From JAYTJL01 sp964400155 (GTDB taxonomy: Bacteria; Patescibacteriota; Saccharimonadia; Saccharimonadales; UBA10212), in NCBI GenBank assembly GCA_964400155.1, contig CAYNSQ010000001.1, positions 1 to 64,000 of the forward strand: a DNA stretch of 64,000 nucleotides, in the 5' to 3' direction. A model generated the notes under the pieces. That model did not search any database. It saw only the letters and a program-made list of their open reading frames with translations, and was not told where the DNA came from. This document shows, piece after piece, positions 16,612-24,670 of the stretch (positions are counted from its first letter, which is position 1; each line of letters opens with the position of its first letter). The translations under genes were made by a program, and so were the position numbers.

Positions 16612-18699
16612 ATGGCAGACAAAAAATATGAATTAGAAAAGTTACGCAACATTGGTATTATTGCTCACATTGATGCTGGCAAAACTACCACAACAGAGGG
16701 TATTCTTTACCGCACTGGCTTGAAGCATAAAATTGGTGCAGTACACGAAGGCGAAACTACTACCGACTGGATGGCCCAAGAAAAAGAGCGTGGCATAACC
16801 ATCACTGCTGCCGCAGTTACTTGTTATTGGAAAGACCACAAAATCAATATCATAGACACACCGGGACACATAGATTTCACAGTAGAAGTAGAACGTAGCT
16901 TGCGTGTACTAGACGGCGCTGTTGTTGTTTTTGATGGCAAAATGGGCGTTGAAAGCCAGTCTGAAACAGTCTGGCGTCAAGCCGACAAATACGGTGTGCC
17001 TCGTATCTGTTTTATTAACAAAATCAACCAAACAGGTGGCGACTTTTATAAATCACTGGACAGTATTCATGCCAGACTGAATAAAAGGGCTTTTCCTATT
17101 CACTTACCAATTGGTTTTGAACAGTCGGTGAATGGTGTAGTAGACCTCATTAACATGAGAGCCTATACCTACAAAGAATTTACTGATAACGAACTTACAG
17201 AGGCAGAAATCCCAGCAGACATGATAGACCAAGCTAAAAAATATCGCAGTCTATTAGTTGAAAATGCAGTCGCAGAAGACGAAGCAATGTTAGAAAAATA
17301 CTTTGAAGTAGGTGAAGAAGGCCTGTCTGAAGACGAAGTTCGCCAAGCCATTCGGAGTGCCGTACTGACTGGTAAGTTTTTTGCTGTAACCGGTGGTGAT
17401 GGACGAGGTGTGATTGTTGAGAAATTGCTGGATGCGGTTAATGATTTTTTGCCAACGCCACTAGACCGAGGCAGTAGCTGGGGAACAAACCCAAAGACCG
17501 GTGACGAAATAGAGCGTAAACCAACTGTTGCTGATCCTTTTTCAGCATTAGCCTTCAAGATTGCGACTGACCCCTTTGTTGGTAAGTTAGCCTTTTTCCG
17601 AGTTTACTCAGGTAAAGTATCAGCTGGGAGTTATATTCTAAACAGTTCGACCGGTGAAAAAGAACGCATAGGACGCATTGTCCGCATGCAAGCCGACAAA
17701 CGTGAGGATGTTACAGAGGTTGAAGCCGGAGATATAGCAGCTATAGTAGGACTCAAAGCTACAACCACAGGTAATACATTGTGTGACGCAGCTAATCCAA
17801 TTGTTTTAGAAAGCATTACCTTTCCAGAACCACCTGTTTCTATTGCAATCGAACCAAAAACAAAAGCTGACCAAGAAAAAATGGGTATTGCACTGCAACG
17901 GCTTGCAGAAGAAGATCCAACCTTCCGTATCAAAGTTGACCATGAAACCGGACAAACAATTATTTCCGGTATGGGTGAGCTGCACCTGGATATTATTGTC
18001 GACAGAATGAAACGTGAATTTGCAGTAGAAGCTAACATTGGTCAACCGCAAGTTGCCTACCGTGAAACTATTCGCAAAGACAATGTTGAAGCGGAAGGTA
18101 AGTACATCAAACAAACTGGTGGGCGTGGTCAGTATGGTCACGCAGTCATTAAGGTTAGCCAAAACGAAGCCGGTAAAGGTTTTGAATTCTTAGACAGTAT
18201 AAAAGGTGGTGCAATTCCATCAGAATATATCCCTGCTGTTAAGGCTGGAATTGAAGAAGCGCTGGCCAATGGCGTCATAGCCGGTTACCCGGTTGTTGAT
18301 GTAAAAGCAGAACTGTTTGATGGAAGCTATCACGACGTTGACTCATCAGAAATGGCATTTAAGATTGCCGGTAGTATGGCTATTCAAGAAGGCGTAAAGA
18401 ATGCTAGTCCGGTTATTTTGGAGCCAATCATGAAAGTTGTTGTTGTGACTCCTGAAGAATTCATGGGTGATGTTATTGGAGACTTAAATGCCAAACGCGG
18501 TCGCATTGAAAGTATGGAAGATCTCGTAAATGGTATAAAACAGATTACCGCCTTTGTACCGCTAGGTGAAATGTTTGGTTACACCACTAACTTACGTAGT
18601 ATGACTCAGGGGCGAGCGGCTTCTAGCATGGAACTAGACCACTACGCTGACGTTCCGGGCAATGTTGCCCAAGAGATCATTGCTAAATCCGGCAAGTAA
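16612..18699 (+). CDS. fusA: Elongation factor G with altered guanine-recognition motifs
   Basis: This 695-residue translocase GTPase has normal G1 (AHIDAGKTT), G2 (RGITIT) and G3 (DTPGH) motifs. G4, normally NKxD, reads N136-K-I-N139, and the G5 SA(F/L) element is replaced by V-T-G-G-D-G-R-G (259-266). These two motifs read the guanine base, and an Asp-to-Asn change in NKxD is the classic switch of GTPases toward xanthine nucleotides. Domains II-V look normal (GMGELHLD, GGRGQYGHAV, TTNLRSMTQGR). As the only EF-G seen here, in its canonical str-operon position, it is presumably functional. Confidence 0.97.
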   Translation: MADKKYELEKLRNIGIIAHIDAGKTTTTEGILYRTGLKHKIGAVHEGETTTDWMAQEKERGITITAAAVTCYWKDHKINIIDTPGHIDFTVEVERSLRVLDGAVVVFDGKMGVESQSETVWRQADKYGVPRICFINKINQTGGDFYKSLDSIHARLNKRAFPIHLPIGFEQSVNGVVDLINMRAYTYKEFTDNELTEAEIPADMIDQAKKYRSLLVENAVAEDEAMLEKYFEVGEEGLSEDEVRQAIRSAVLTGKFFAVTGGDGRGVIVEKLLDAVNDFLPTPLDRGSSWGTNPKTGDEIERKPTVADPFSALAFKIATDPFVGKLAFFRVYSGKVSAGSYILNSSTGEKERIGRIVRMQADKREDVTEVEAGDIAAIVGLKATTTGNTLCDAANPIVLESITFPEPPVSIAIEPKTKADQEKMGIALQRLAEEDPTFRIKVDHETGQTIISGMGELHLDIIVDRMKREFAVEANIGQPQVAYRETIRKDNVEAEGKYIKQTGGRGQYGHAVIKVSQNEAGKGFEFLDSIKGGAIPSEYIPAVKAGIEEALANGVIAGYPVVDVKAELFDGSYHDVDSSEMAFKIAGSMAIQEGVKNASPVILEPIMKVVVVTPEEFMGDVIGDLNAKRGRIESMEDLVNGIKQITAFVPLGEMFGYTTNLRSMTQGRAASSMELDHYADVPGNVAQEIIAKSGK

Positions 18700-18709
18700 A
18701 TCCAAAAAT

Positions 18710-19054
18710 ATGGAACTTTCAAAAGAGAATAAAGAAAGACTAGAAACATTAGCTAAGGCTGGAGTAATAGCAGCCCTTGGTTTTGCAGCTGTTAAAGTTT
18801 GGCGTCAAGAAGATAAAACTAAGTACATTCACTACGCAGAACAATCCGGAAGTTTCTTTATGGGAATGGTAGTTGATGGTCGTGACAAAATTACTCAATT
18901 TACAGCTGAAGTTGTAAGTGGAAAGGGCATCAATGGAAGCTCTATAGATTCTGAAATAGCTTTGGTGTTGGATCATGCAGATATGACAGATGAAGAGATA
19001 GCTAATTTGGAATCAGGCTTCGCCTTTCTAGATAAAGAGTCAGCTGAGGTATAA
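18710..19054 (+). CDS. Hypothetical protein between fusA and tuf
   Basis: This 114-residue protein starts at ATG 18710, 10 nt after the fusA stop; an earlier in-frame start inside fusA is less likely. One short hydrophobic stretch (about 14-31) could be a membrane helix or amphipathic segment. The C-terminal part is acidic. I recognise no family. The tuf promoter and an inverted repeat overlap its stop codon. Confidence 0.6.
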   Translation: MELSKENKERLETLAKAGVIAALGFAAVKVWRQEDKTKYIHYAEQSGSFFMGMVVDGRDKITQFTAEVVSGKGINGSSIDSEIALVLDHADMTDEEIANLESGFAFLDKESAEV

Positions 19055-19141
19055 AACCCCTTTACAACGGTAGAGGTTTTATCCTATAATGTCTGAGTAT
19101 ATTGTTTGGGTGTGTATGTATTTGTATGCACTGGTCCAAAC
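19051..19141 (+). promoter_or_regulatory. tuf promoter, inverted repeat and leader hairpin
   Basis: TTTACA (19061-19066), an 18-nt spacer and TATAAT (19085-19090) form a strong promoter. An imperfect 11-bp inverted repeat (ATAAAACC arm at 19051, GGTTTTAT arm to 19082) brackets the -35 and may be both terminator for the upstream gene and operator. The leader carries TTGTTTGG/CCAAACAA pairing (19102-19109 with 19136-19143). tuf therefore has independent transcription. Confidence 0.7.
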
Positions 19142-19182
19142 AACAACGAACTAACAATAAGAAGTAGGAGAACAAATTCAAA

Positions 19183-20364
19183 ATGGCAGATTTTGACCGC
19201 AGCAAGCCTCACGTAAACGTTGGTACCATGGGCCACGTTGACCACGGCAAAACATCACTAACCGCAGCAATTACCATGACATTGGCAAAAAGACTGCCAA
19301 GCGACGTCAACAAGGCCGTTGCTTATGACCAAATCGACAACGCACCAGAAGAGAAGGCTCGTGGTATAACCATTGCTACTTCTCACCAAGAGTATGAATC
19401 AGAAAAGCGTCACTACGCACACGTTGATATGCCTGGTCACGCCGACTATATCAAGAACATGATCACCGGAGCTGCTCAAATCGATGGTGCTATTTTGGTG
19501 GTATCTGCTGCCGATGGCCCTATGCCTCAAACTCGTGAGCACGTTTTGCTGGCCAAGCAAGTCGGTGTGCCTTCAATTCTTGTTTTCCTAAATAAAATGG
19601 ATCTAGCTGACCCAGAACTGGTTGAACTAGTTGAAGAAGATGTTCGTGATCTTCTTGAGAAAAACGAGTTTGACCGTAACTGTCCTATTATCAAAGGTTC
19701 TGCTACAAAGGCCATTGAAGGCGATGAAGCCAACATGGACGCCATTATGGAACTTGTTAAAGCCATGGATGACTACATTCCAGAACCAAAGCGCGACCTT
19801 GACAAGCCATTCATGATGGCCATCGAAGACGTCTTTTCAATTAAAGGACGTGGTACTGTTGCCACCGGCCGAGTTGAGACAGGTGTGGTTAAGGTAAACG
19901 AAGAAGTTGAAATTGTCGGTATTCGACCAACTACTAAGAGTGTTGTAACCGGTGTAGAAATGTTTAAGAAAAACCTAGACCAAGGACAAGCCGGCGACAA
20001 CGTTGGTATCTTGCTCCGAGGAATTGAACGCGACGACATCGAACGCGGTCAGGTACTTTGCAAGCCAGGTAGCATCACACCGCACACTGAATTTGACTCA
20101 GAAGTCTATATTCTTACTAAAGAAGAAGGTGGACGACACACACCATTCTTTAAGGGCTATAAGCCACAATTTTACTTCCGAACAACTGATGTTACAGGCG
20201 AAGTTGAACTTCCTGCCGACAAAGAAATGGTTATGCCAGGCGACACAGTTACCTTTAAGGTTAAATTACTTGCACCAATCGCTATGGAACAGGGTTTGCG
20301 GTTTGCTATTCGTGAAGGTGGCCGCACTGTTGGCGCCGGTGTTGTTACAAAGATTGTAAAATAG
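19183..20364 (+). CDS. tuf: Elongation factor Tu
   Basis: This 393-residue GTPase delivers aminoacyl-tRNA to the ribosome. GHVDHGKTS (G1), RGITIATSH (G2), DMPGH (G3), NKMD (G4) and S-A-T-K (G5) are all present, in contrast to the altered EF-G upstream. Domains II and III are complete, ending V-G-A-G-V-V-T-K-I-V-K. AGGAG is upstream. It is followed after 3 nt by a small acidic gene and then rpsJ. Confidence 0.98.
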   Translation: MADFDRSKPHVNVGTMGHVDHGKTSLTAAITMTLAKRLPSDVNKAVAYDQIDNAPEEKARGITIATSHQEYESEKRHYAHVDMPGHADYIKNMITGAAQIDGAILVVSAADGPMPQTREHVLLAKQVGVPSILVFLNKMDLADPELVELVEEDVRDLLEKNEFDRNCPIIKGSATKAIEGDEANMDAIMELVKAMDDYIPEPKRDLDKPFMMAIEDVFSIKGRGTVATGRVETGVVKVNEEVEIVGIRPTTKSVVTGVEMFKKNLDQGQAGDNVGILLRGIERDDIERGQVLCKPGSITPHTEFDSEVYILTKEEGGRHTPFFKGYKPQFYFRTTDVTGEVELPADKEMVMPGDTVTFKVKLLAPIAMEQGLRFAIREGGRTVGAGVVTKIVK

Positions 20365-20367
20365 TAG

Positions 20368-20559
20368 ATGAGTGAACGACTTACACCTGAATTGACGTTT
20401 AGAGCAGATGAATTTGGATCTGACGAAGACAGAAAAAAAGGATTTGATTCGGATGTAGAGAGCCAAGATTCAGTTGAGAAGGGGGTGTTCCAGTCTGATC
20501 GCATTGAAGATGCTGATTGGTATCTCTCTCCCGATCACCACCTAGAGGAAGACAGTTAA
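20368..20559 (+). CDS. Small acidic hypothetical protein between tuf and rpsJ
   Basis: This 63-residue, strongly acidic protein (many D/E, ending L-E-E-D-S) starts 3 nt after tuf and stops 1 nt before the rpsJ ATG. No family is recognised and no structure is evident. The tight spacing suggests a coupled operon gene. Confidence 0.5.
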   Translation: MSERLTPELTFRADEFGSDEDRKKGFDSDVESQDSVEKGVFQSDRIEDADWYLSPDHHLEEDS

Positions 20560-20560
20560 G

Positions 20561-20659
20561 ATGGCAGAAGAAAAAAAAGTAGAAGAGAAAACAGCACCCC
20601 TAACATCCAAGAAGGAAGCATCGACTGAAAAACCAGATGTAAAACCACGCATTCGCATC
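20561..20659 (+). CDS. rpsJ: 30S ribosomal protein S10, 3' part lost in assembly gap
   Basis: The frame encodes about 29 lysine/glutamate-rich residues followed by P-R-I-R-I, the conserved start of S10, and then runs into 100 Ns. The S10 core is therefore missing from the assembly, not from the organism. The charged extension matches the extended ribosomal proteins elsewhere in the window. S10 also serves as NusE in transcription antitermination. Confidence 0.75.
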
Positions 20660-20759
20660 NNNNNNNNNNNNNNNNNNNNNNNNNNNNNNNNNNNNNNNNN
20701 NNNNNNNNNNNNNNNNNNNNNNNNNNNNNNNNNNNNNNNNNNNNNNNNNNNNNNNNNNN
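20660..20759. other. Assembly gap (100 N)
   Basis: Exactly 100 Ns, the conventional length for a scaffold gap of unknown size. It interrupts rpsJ and probably the start of the cupin gene. The true distance and even the adjacency of the flanking contigs are unproven. Confidence 0.99.
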
Positions 20760-21071
20760 ATGGCGGGTTGGCATTCACTTAGACATCATTTGGGCATTAA
20801 AGCCTTTGGAATTAATGCCGTCACGGTCAATAAAGGCGAGCATCTCGTAAAAAAGCATAATGAAGATGATCAGCAAGAAGTATTTATAGTCATAAAAGGT
20901 AAAGCTGAGTTTGTGGTCAATGACGACAAAGTGGTTCTATCGGACGGCGATATTATAGCAGTAGACCCAGAACCTTCCCGGAGTGCAGTTGCACTAGAGA
21001 GTCCAACAACACTAATAATTGTTGGTGCACCCGTTGATAAAGCGTATAAAATACCAAATTGGGAGAAATAA
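20760..21071 (+). CDS. Cupin-domain protein, probably 5'-truncated by the gap
   Basis: At least 103 residues of a single-domain cupin: G-I-N-A-V, H-x(4)-Q-Q-E-V-F-I-V-I-K-G, G-D-I-I-A-V-D-P, and the terminal A-Y-K-I-P-N-W-E. The first metal-motif residues (H-N-E-D-D-Q-Q-E) are only partly typical. The frame is open into the gap, so the ATG at its first base may be an internal Met. It directly abuts the M29 peptidase gene (stop then ATG), suggesting an operon. Substrate unknown. Confidence 0.75.
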   Translation: MAGWHSLRHHLGIKAFGINAVTVNKGEHLVKKHNEDDQQEVFIVIKGKAEFVVNDDKVVLSDGDIIAVDPEPSRSAVALESPTTLIIVGAPVDKAYKIPNWEK

Positions 21072-22283
21072 ATGGCGTACATTCCGAGTGCTGAAATTTT
21101 AGAAAAATATGCGAGAGTATTGGTTGATTTTGCGTTGGGTGGAGGGACTGGCATAAAAGAAGGTGACGTAGTTTACCTTCAAGGTCCAACTTCTGCACTG
21201 CCTTTTTATCGTGCGCTGCAGCGCTCAATTATTGATTCAGGCGGGCATATAATCGGAGGCCTTGGTGATGACATGGGTGGAAATGGAAAGTATTTTTATG
21301 AACATGCCACTGATGAGCAGCTAACTAAATTTCCAAAAAACTACTACAAAGGACTCGTAGCTGATGTTGATCACAGAATAGCAATTATAGCTGATCACGA
21401 TGTACACGAGCTGGACAAAGTTGACCCCAAAAAGATGATGTTGGCTCAAAAAAGCCGTAAACCAATTTCTGATTGGTTTAACAAGAAAGAAAACGAGGGT
21501 AAATATACCTGGACATTAGCTTTATGTGGTACTCCCAGTATGGCTAAAGAAGCTGGTTTGAGCGAGGCAGATTATTGGCAACAAATAATCAATGCCTGTT
21601 ATTTAGACAAAACAGACCCTATTAAAGAGTGGAAAAAGATTAGTGCAGAAGTTGAAAGGGTTGCTAAAACTCTATCAGGTTTACCCATAGAAAAACTCCA
21701 CGTTAAGGGTGATGACGTAGATATGCATTATTCACTAGGGGAAAAACGGCGCTGGTTGGGTGGAAGCGGACGCAATATCCCAAGTTTTGAAGTATTTACA
21801 TCCCCGGATTGGCGAGGGACTAATGGTTGGATTAGGTTTAACCAGCCACTCTACTATTTCGGACCGAAAGTAGAAGGTATAGTACTTCATTTCAAAAATG
21901 GGCGGGTAGTTAAAAGTAGTGCCAATAAAAATGAAAAACTACTCCATGAAATGTTAGCTACAGACAGAGGTGCTGCTCAAATTGGTGAATTTTCACTAAC
22001 GGATAAACGACTTAGTAGAATTACTAAATTTATGGCTGAAACGCTGTTTGACGAAAACATTGGCGGTGAATTTGGCAACACGCATTTAGCTGTAGGGAAA
22101 AGCTATCATGATACTTACAGTGGTGACGTAGCAAAACTTACTAAAAAAACTTGTCGTGAGTTAGGCTATAACGAATCTGCGATTCATGTTGACATGATTT
22201 CTACTACTGATAGAACCGTCACTGCAACGCTAAAAAATGGTAGTAGCAAAATCATCTATAAAAACGGACAGTTTACGATTTAG
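21072..22283 (+). CDS. M29-family (AmpS/PepS-like) metallo-aminopeptidase
   Basis: This 403-residue cytoplasmic aminopeptidase should release N-terminal amino acids from peptides using two metal ions. The M29 ligand positions are visible as the glutamate in P-S-F-E-V-F-T, the glutamate in Q-I-G-E-F-S, the histidines in N-T-H-L-A-V-G-K-S-Y-H, and I-H-V-D-M. The length matches the family. In a host-dependent bacterium it would help recycle imported peptides. Its placement between rpsJ and rplC depends on the scaffold join. Confidence 0.9.
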   Translation: MAYIPSAEILEKYARVLVDFALGGGTGIKEGDVVYLQGPTSALPFYRALQRSIIDSGGHIIGGLGDDMGGNGKYFYEHATDEQLTKFPKNYYKGLVADVDHRIAIIADHDVHELDKVDPKKMMLAQKSRKPISDWFNKKENEGKYTWTLALCGTPSMAKEAGLSEADYWQQIINACYLDKTDPIKEWKKISAEVERVAKTLSGLPIEKLHVKGDDVDMHYSLGEKRRWLGGSGRNIPSFEVFTSPDWRGTNGWIRFNQPLYYFGPKVEGIVLHFKNGRVVKSSANKNEKLLHEMLATDRGAAQIGEFSLTDKRLSRITKFMAETLFDENIGGEFGNTHLAVGKSYHDTYSGDVAKLTKKTCRELGYNESAIHVDMISTTDRTVTATLKNGSSKIIYKNGQFTI

Positions 22284-22301
22284 CATTCAAAACGGTATAC
22301 T
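22272..22301 (+). promoter_or_regulatory. Leaderless promoter for the small membrane protein
   Basis: TTTACG (22272-22277), an 18-nt spacer and TATACT (22296-22301) end 9 nt before ATG 22311. The -35 lies within the end of the peptidase gene. There is no Shine-Dalgarno sequence in the interval. Confidence 0.55.
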
Positions 22302-22310
22302 ATAGTTCTT

Positions 22311-22574
22311 ATGGCAAAGAAAAATCAAAATCAAGAACTCGATAGTGTTTACCTGTTAAAACTGGTTCTTTATTTAGTCATTGGTTCGCAATGGATAAAA
22401 ATAGTAACCAAAAGCGGTGTCCAAATCCCAATACCAATAGGTGCCTTAATAGGCATCTTCTTTGCAACACATGATCACTTTAGAATCGATCGCAAAATTG
22501 AGTATGCTGTTCTACTAGTAGCAATGTTTATTGGTTTCTGGGTACCGCTTGGTGTAGTAATAACCTGGCATTAA
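22311..22574 (+). CDS. Small two-helix membrane protein
   Basis: This 87-residue protein has two or three hydrophobic stretches (about 15-28, 40-52 and 64-85), with a polar lysine-rich N-terminus presumably cytoplasmic. The G-V-Q-I-P-I-P-I-G-A-L-I-G pattern and F-R-I-D-R-K-I-E-Y are conserved-looking but I cannot assign a family. It has its own leaderless-type promoter and is followed by the rplC promoter. Confidence 0.6.
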   Translation: MAKKNQNQELDSVYLLKLVLYLVIGSQWIKIVTKSGVQIPIPIGALIGIFFATHDHFRIDRKIEYAVLLVAMFIGFWVPLGVVITWH

Positions 22575-22632
22575 ATAAATTGGTTTAAAACGAATTTTTG
22601 TTTAGAAATATTCTTGTAGTATTTACAACGGA

Positions 22633-22744
22633 TTGACAGGGGTTGGGTAAACGTGATAATCTGTTAGGAAAGCGTTGAGCGATAGCTTGGCATTTGAGCA
22701 AGTCTATCTCCAGTTTACGGAGGTAGAGACTGACAAACCAGGCG
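22633..22744 (+). promoter_or_regulatory. S10/L3 operon promoter and structured leader
   Basis: TTGACA (22633-22638) and GATAAT (22655-22660) have a 16-nt spacer. The 140-nt leader contains AGTCT...CTCC pairing with GGAG...AGACT around 22700-22731. Bacterial S10 operons are often controlled by L4 binding the leader; whether this leader works that way is inference. Confidence 0.65.
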
Positions 22745-22801
22745 GTGTTCTATGCAAGTAATAAGGAAAGGACTTCTTCTGTAAAAGGAGAAACAGTATA
22801 A
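22745..22801 (+). CDS. Possible mini-ORF abutting rplC
   Basis: GTG 22745 opens 18 codons ending in TAA (22799-22801) immediately before the rplC GTG (22802). The frame contains the rplC Shine-Dalgarno sequence. It has no sequence likeness to the other linker peptides and could be chance. It is recorded because of the same stop-to-start arrangement as at rpoB, rpsL, rplB, rpsS, rplP and rpsH. Confidence 0.25.
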   Translation: MFYASNKERTSSVKGETV

Positions 22802-23413
22802 GTGAAAGCATTGGTTACTAGAAAAATTGGCATGACTAGCATTATTGACGAACACGGTTCGGCGATTGGTGTTACCTTGCTTTCTGCAAGTGCCAATACA
22901 GTAACCCAAGCCAAAACCGTAGAGACGGATGGCTATGATGCAGTTCAAGTCGGCTTTGAATCTTCTAAGAAAAACGCTAAGTCTGCAATTGGCCATTTTA
23001 AAAAGTCCGGTGTGATGCCAAAGATTGTTCGAGAATTTAGAATTAATAGTACAGATGAAGAAATTAAGATCGGCGATAAATATTCAGCCGATCTTTTTGA
23101 TAAAGGCGATCTAGTTAGTGTTACGTCCAACTCCAAAGGCAAAGGTTTTGCAGGCACTATCAAGCGGCACAATTTTCATCGTGGACGCAAAACTCATGGT
23201 GGTCGCAGTTATCGTCGCCCAGGGTCTATAGGTAGTATGTACCCACAACGAATTTTTCCTGGTAAAAAAATGGCTGGCCGCATGGGTAACGCCCAGGTAA
23301 CGACACATAATCTAAAAGTAGTTTTAGTAGATGCAGAAAAAGGCCTTTTAGGTGTTGCAGGTGCTGTTCCCGGACCAAAGAAGTCAATTGTTTTAGTAAG
23401 AGGGATTAAATAA
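22802..23413 (+). CDS. rplC: 50S ribosomal protein L3
   Basis: This 203-residue early 23S-binding protein reaches the peptidyl-transferase centre. It starts at GTG with AAAAGGAG upstream. M-K-A-L-V-T-R-K-I-G-M-T, the R-P-G-S-I-G-S loop and K-K-M-A-G-R-M-G-N are typical. The stop overlaps rplD ATG (TAATG). Confidence 0.97.
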   Translation: MKALVTRKIGMTSIIDEHGSAIGVTLLSASANTVTQAKTVETDGYDAVQVGFESSKKNAKSAIGHFKKSGVMPKIVREFRINSTDEEIKIGDKYSADLFDKGDLVSVTSNSKGKGFAGTIKRHNFHRGRKTHGGRSYRRPGSIGSMYPQRIFPGKKMAGRMGNAQVTTHNLKVVLVDAEKGLLGVAGAVPGPKKSIVLVRGIK

Positions 23414-24069
23414 TGGCTGTTGCAACTTATACAAAGAGTGGCAACAAGGCCTCAACAGCTGCCACACTGGACAAGAAGATTTTTGGAGTTAAAACTACTT
23501 CACACCAACTGTTAAAAGACGCATACCTGACTTATTTGGCAGAAGGTCGTTCTAGTGGGGCTAAAACAAAAAAACGCGGAGAAGTCCGCGGTGGTGGTCG
23601 CAAACCTTGGCGCCAAAAAGGCACCGGTAATGCTCGTTTTGGTTCTTCTCGTAACCCAATTTGGCGAGGCGGCGGAATAGCTTTTGGTCCAACGGGTGAT
23701 GAAAACCACACTCGCAAACTTAATCAAAAAGCTAAAAACCAAGCAATTCGTCAAGCCCTGTCTATGGCTGCTGCAGAAGATAAAATTGCAGTGGTAGAAT
23801 CATTTGAATGTAAGGACGGTAAAGTAAAACCAACACTAGAACTCATTAACAAAATTGGGGCTAAAGGCAATGTACTAATAGTTGTACCTGAAAAAGACCT
23901 ACTAGTAGAACGGGCTACACGCAACCTACCAAATATAAAAGCAGTTCAGGCAAATTATCTTAACGTTTTTGATACTCTTAATGCTGACAAAATCGTTATC
24001 AGTACTAAGAGTCTCGAAATCATTAGTCAATGGCTAGCTTCTCCAAAAGCTATCAGGGAGGCTAAATAA
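23413..24069 (+). CDS. rplD: 50S ribosomal protein L4
   Basis: This 218-residue protein lines the exit tunnel. The extended loop R-G-G-G-R-K-P-W-R-Q-K-G-T-G-N-A-R and the R-x-P-x-W-R-G-G-G-x-A-F-G-P segment are intact. In many bacteria L4 also represses its own operon through the leader and may do so here. It overlaps both rplC and rplW by 1 nt. Confidence 0.97.
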   Translation: MAVATYTKSGNKASTAATLDKKIFGVKTTSHQLLKDAYLTYLAEGRSSGAKTKKRGEVRGGGRKPWRQKGTGNARFGSSRNPIWRGGGIAFGPTGDENHTRKLNQKAKNQAIRQALSMAAAEDKIAVVESFECKDGKVKPTLELINKIGAKGNVLIVVPEKDLLVERATRNLPNIKAVQANYLNVFDTLNADKIVISTKSLEIISQWLASPKAIREAK

Positions 24070-24515
24070 TGAACGCTATACTACCTGGAAAATCTAAAAA
24101 ACAAGCAAAAAGTGCAACTGCTGAAGTAAAGAAGACTAAAAAAAGCTCAGCAGTAGCAAAACCCGCTAAGAAAACTCAACAATTTGCAAAAGTTATAACA
24201 CTAAAACCACGAGTTAGTGAAAAATCATACGGGTTGTCCGAACTAACTAATACTTATGTTTTTGATATACCAGTAACAGCCAATAATTTAGCGGTTGCCG
24301 GCGCTGTTGAAGCACAGTACGACGTTAGGGTTACTAGTGTAAGAATCAGCAATATACCAGGTAAAGTAAAACGAGCGTATCGACGCCGTGGACGATCAGT
24401 CAACAGTGTTAAACGATCAAACATTCGTAAAGCCTATGTCACATTAGCAGAAGGTGACAAGTTGCCTATTTTTGCAGCTGCAGAAAACACTGCACCAACC
24501 AAGGAGTCTAAGTAA
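24069..24515 (+). CDS. rplW: 50S ribosomal protein L23, N-terminally extended
   Basis: 148 residues against about 95-100 usual. A lysine/alanine/serine-rich tail of about 45 residues precedes the core (L-K-P-R-V-S-E-K-S-Y; V-F-D-I-P; P-G-K-V-K-R). L23 is the docking site of trigger factor at the tunnel exit. The C-terminus also carries extra residues, and AAGGAG at 24501-24506, inside this gene, serves the following mini-ORF. Confidence 0.95.
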   Translation: MNAILPGKSKKQAKSATAEVKKTKKSSAVAKPAKKTQQFAKVITLKPRVSEKSYGLSELTNTYVFDIPVTANNLAVAGAVEAQYDVRVTSVRISNIPGKVKRAYRRRGRSVNSVKRSNIRKAYVTLAEGDKLPIFAAAENTAPTKESK

Positions 24516-24670
24516 TGGCTACTTCTCTCCATTTACCATTTCCCATTTGCCATTTGCCATTTATTTCTCATTTACCTTTTACCAATGTATCTCATTGTGA
24601 ATTGTTAATTGATAATTCATTGAAAATTGATAATTGTGAATTGATAATTGCAACCGAAGGGAGCGTGTAA
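24515..24670 (+). CDS. Mini-ORF linking rplW to rplB (HLPFISH family)
   Basis: ATG 24515 overlaps the rplW stop (TAATG), has AAGGAG 8 nt upstream, and opens 51 codons whose TAA (24668-24670) overlaps the rplB ATG (TAATG). The peptide contains S-L-H-L-P-F, H-L-P-F-I-S-H and I-D-N-S-L-K, shared with the mini-ORFs before rpsS and rplP. The DNA is made of CATTTACC-like units followed by AATTGATA/AATTGTGA-like units. Perfect coupling at both ends and a good ribosome site argue for translation. Alternatively, the DNA repeat is the selected element. Confidence 0.5.
   Translation: MATSLHLPFPICHLPFISHLPFTNVSHCELLIDNSLKIDNCELIIATEGSV

Noticed and set aside
18662..18709. Upstream start of the 114-residue gene inside fusA
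   Set aside because: It would overlap fusA by about 40 nt and adds an unlikely leader; ATG 18710 is adequate.
20542..20782. ORFs that read through the N run
   Set aside because: Unknown bases cannot support a reading frame; only the flanking parts of rpsJ and the cupin gene are real.
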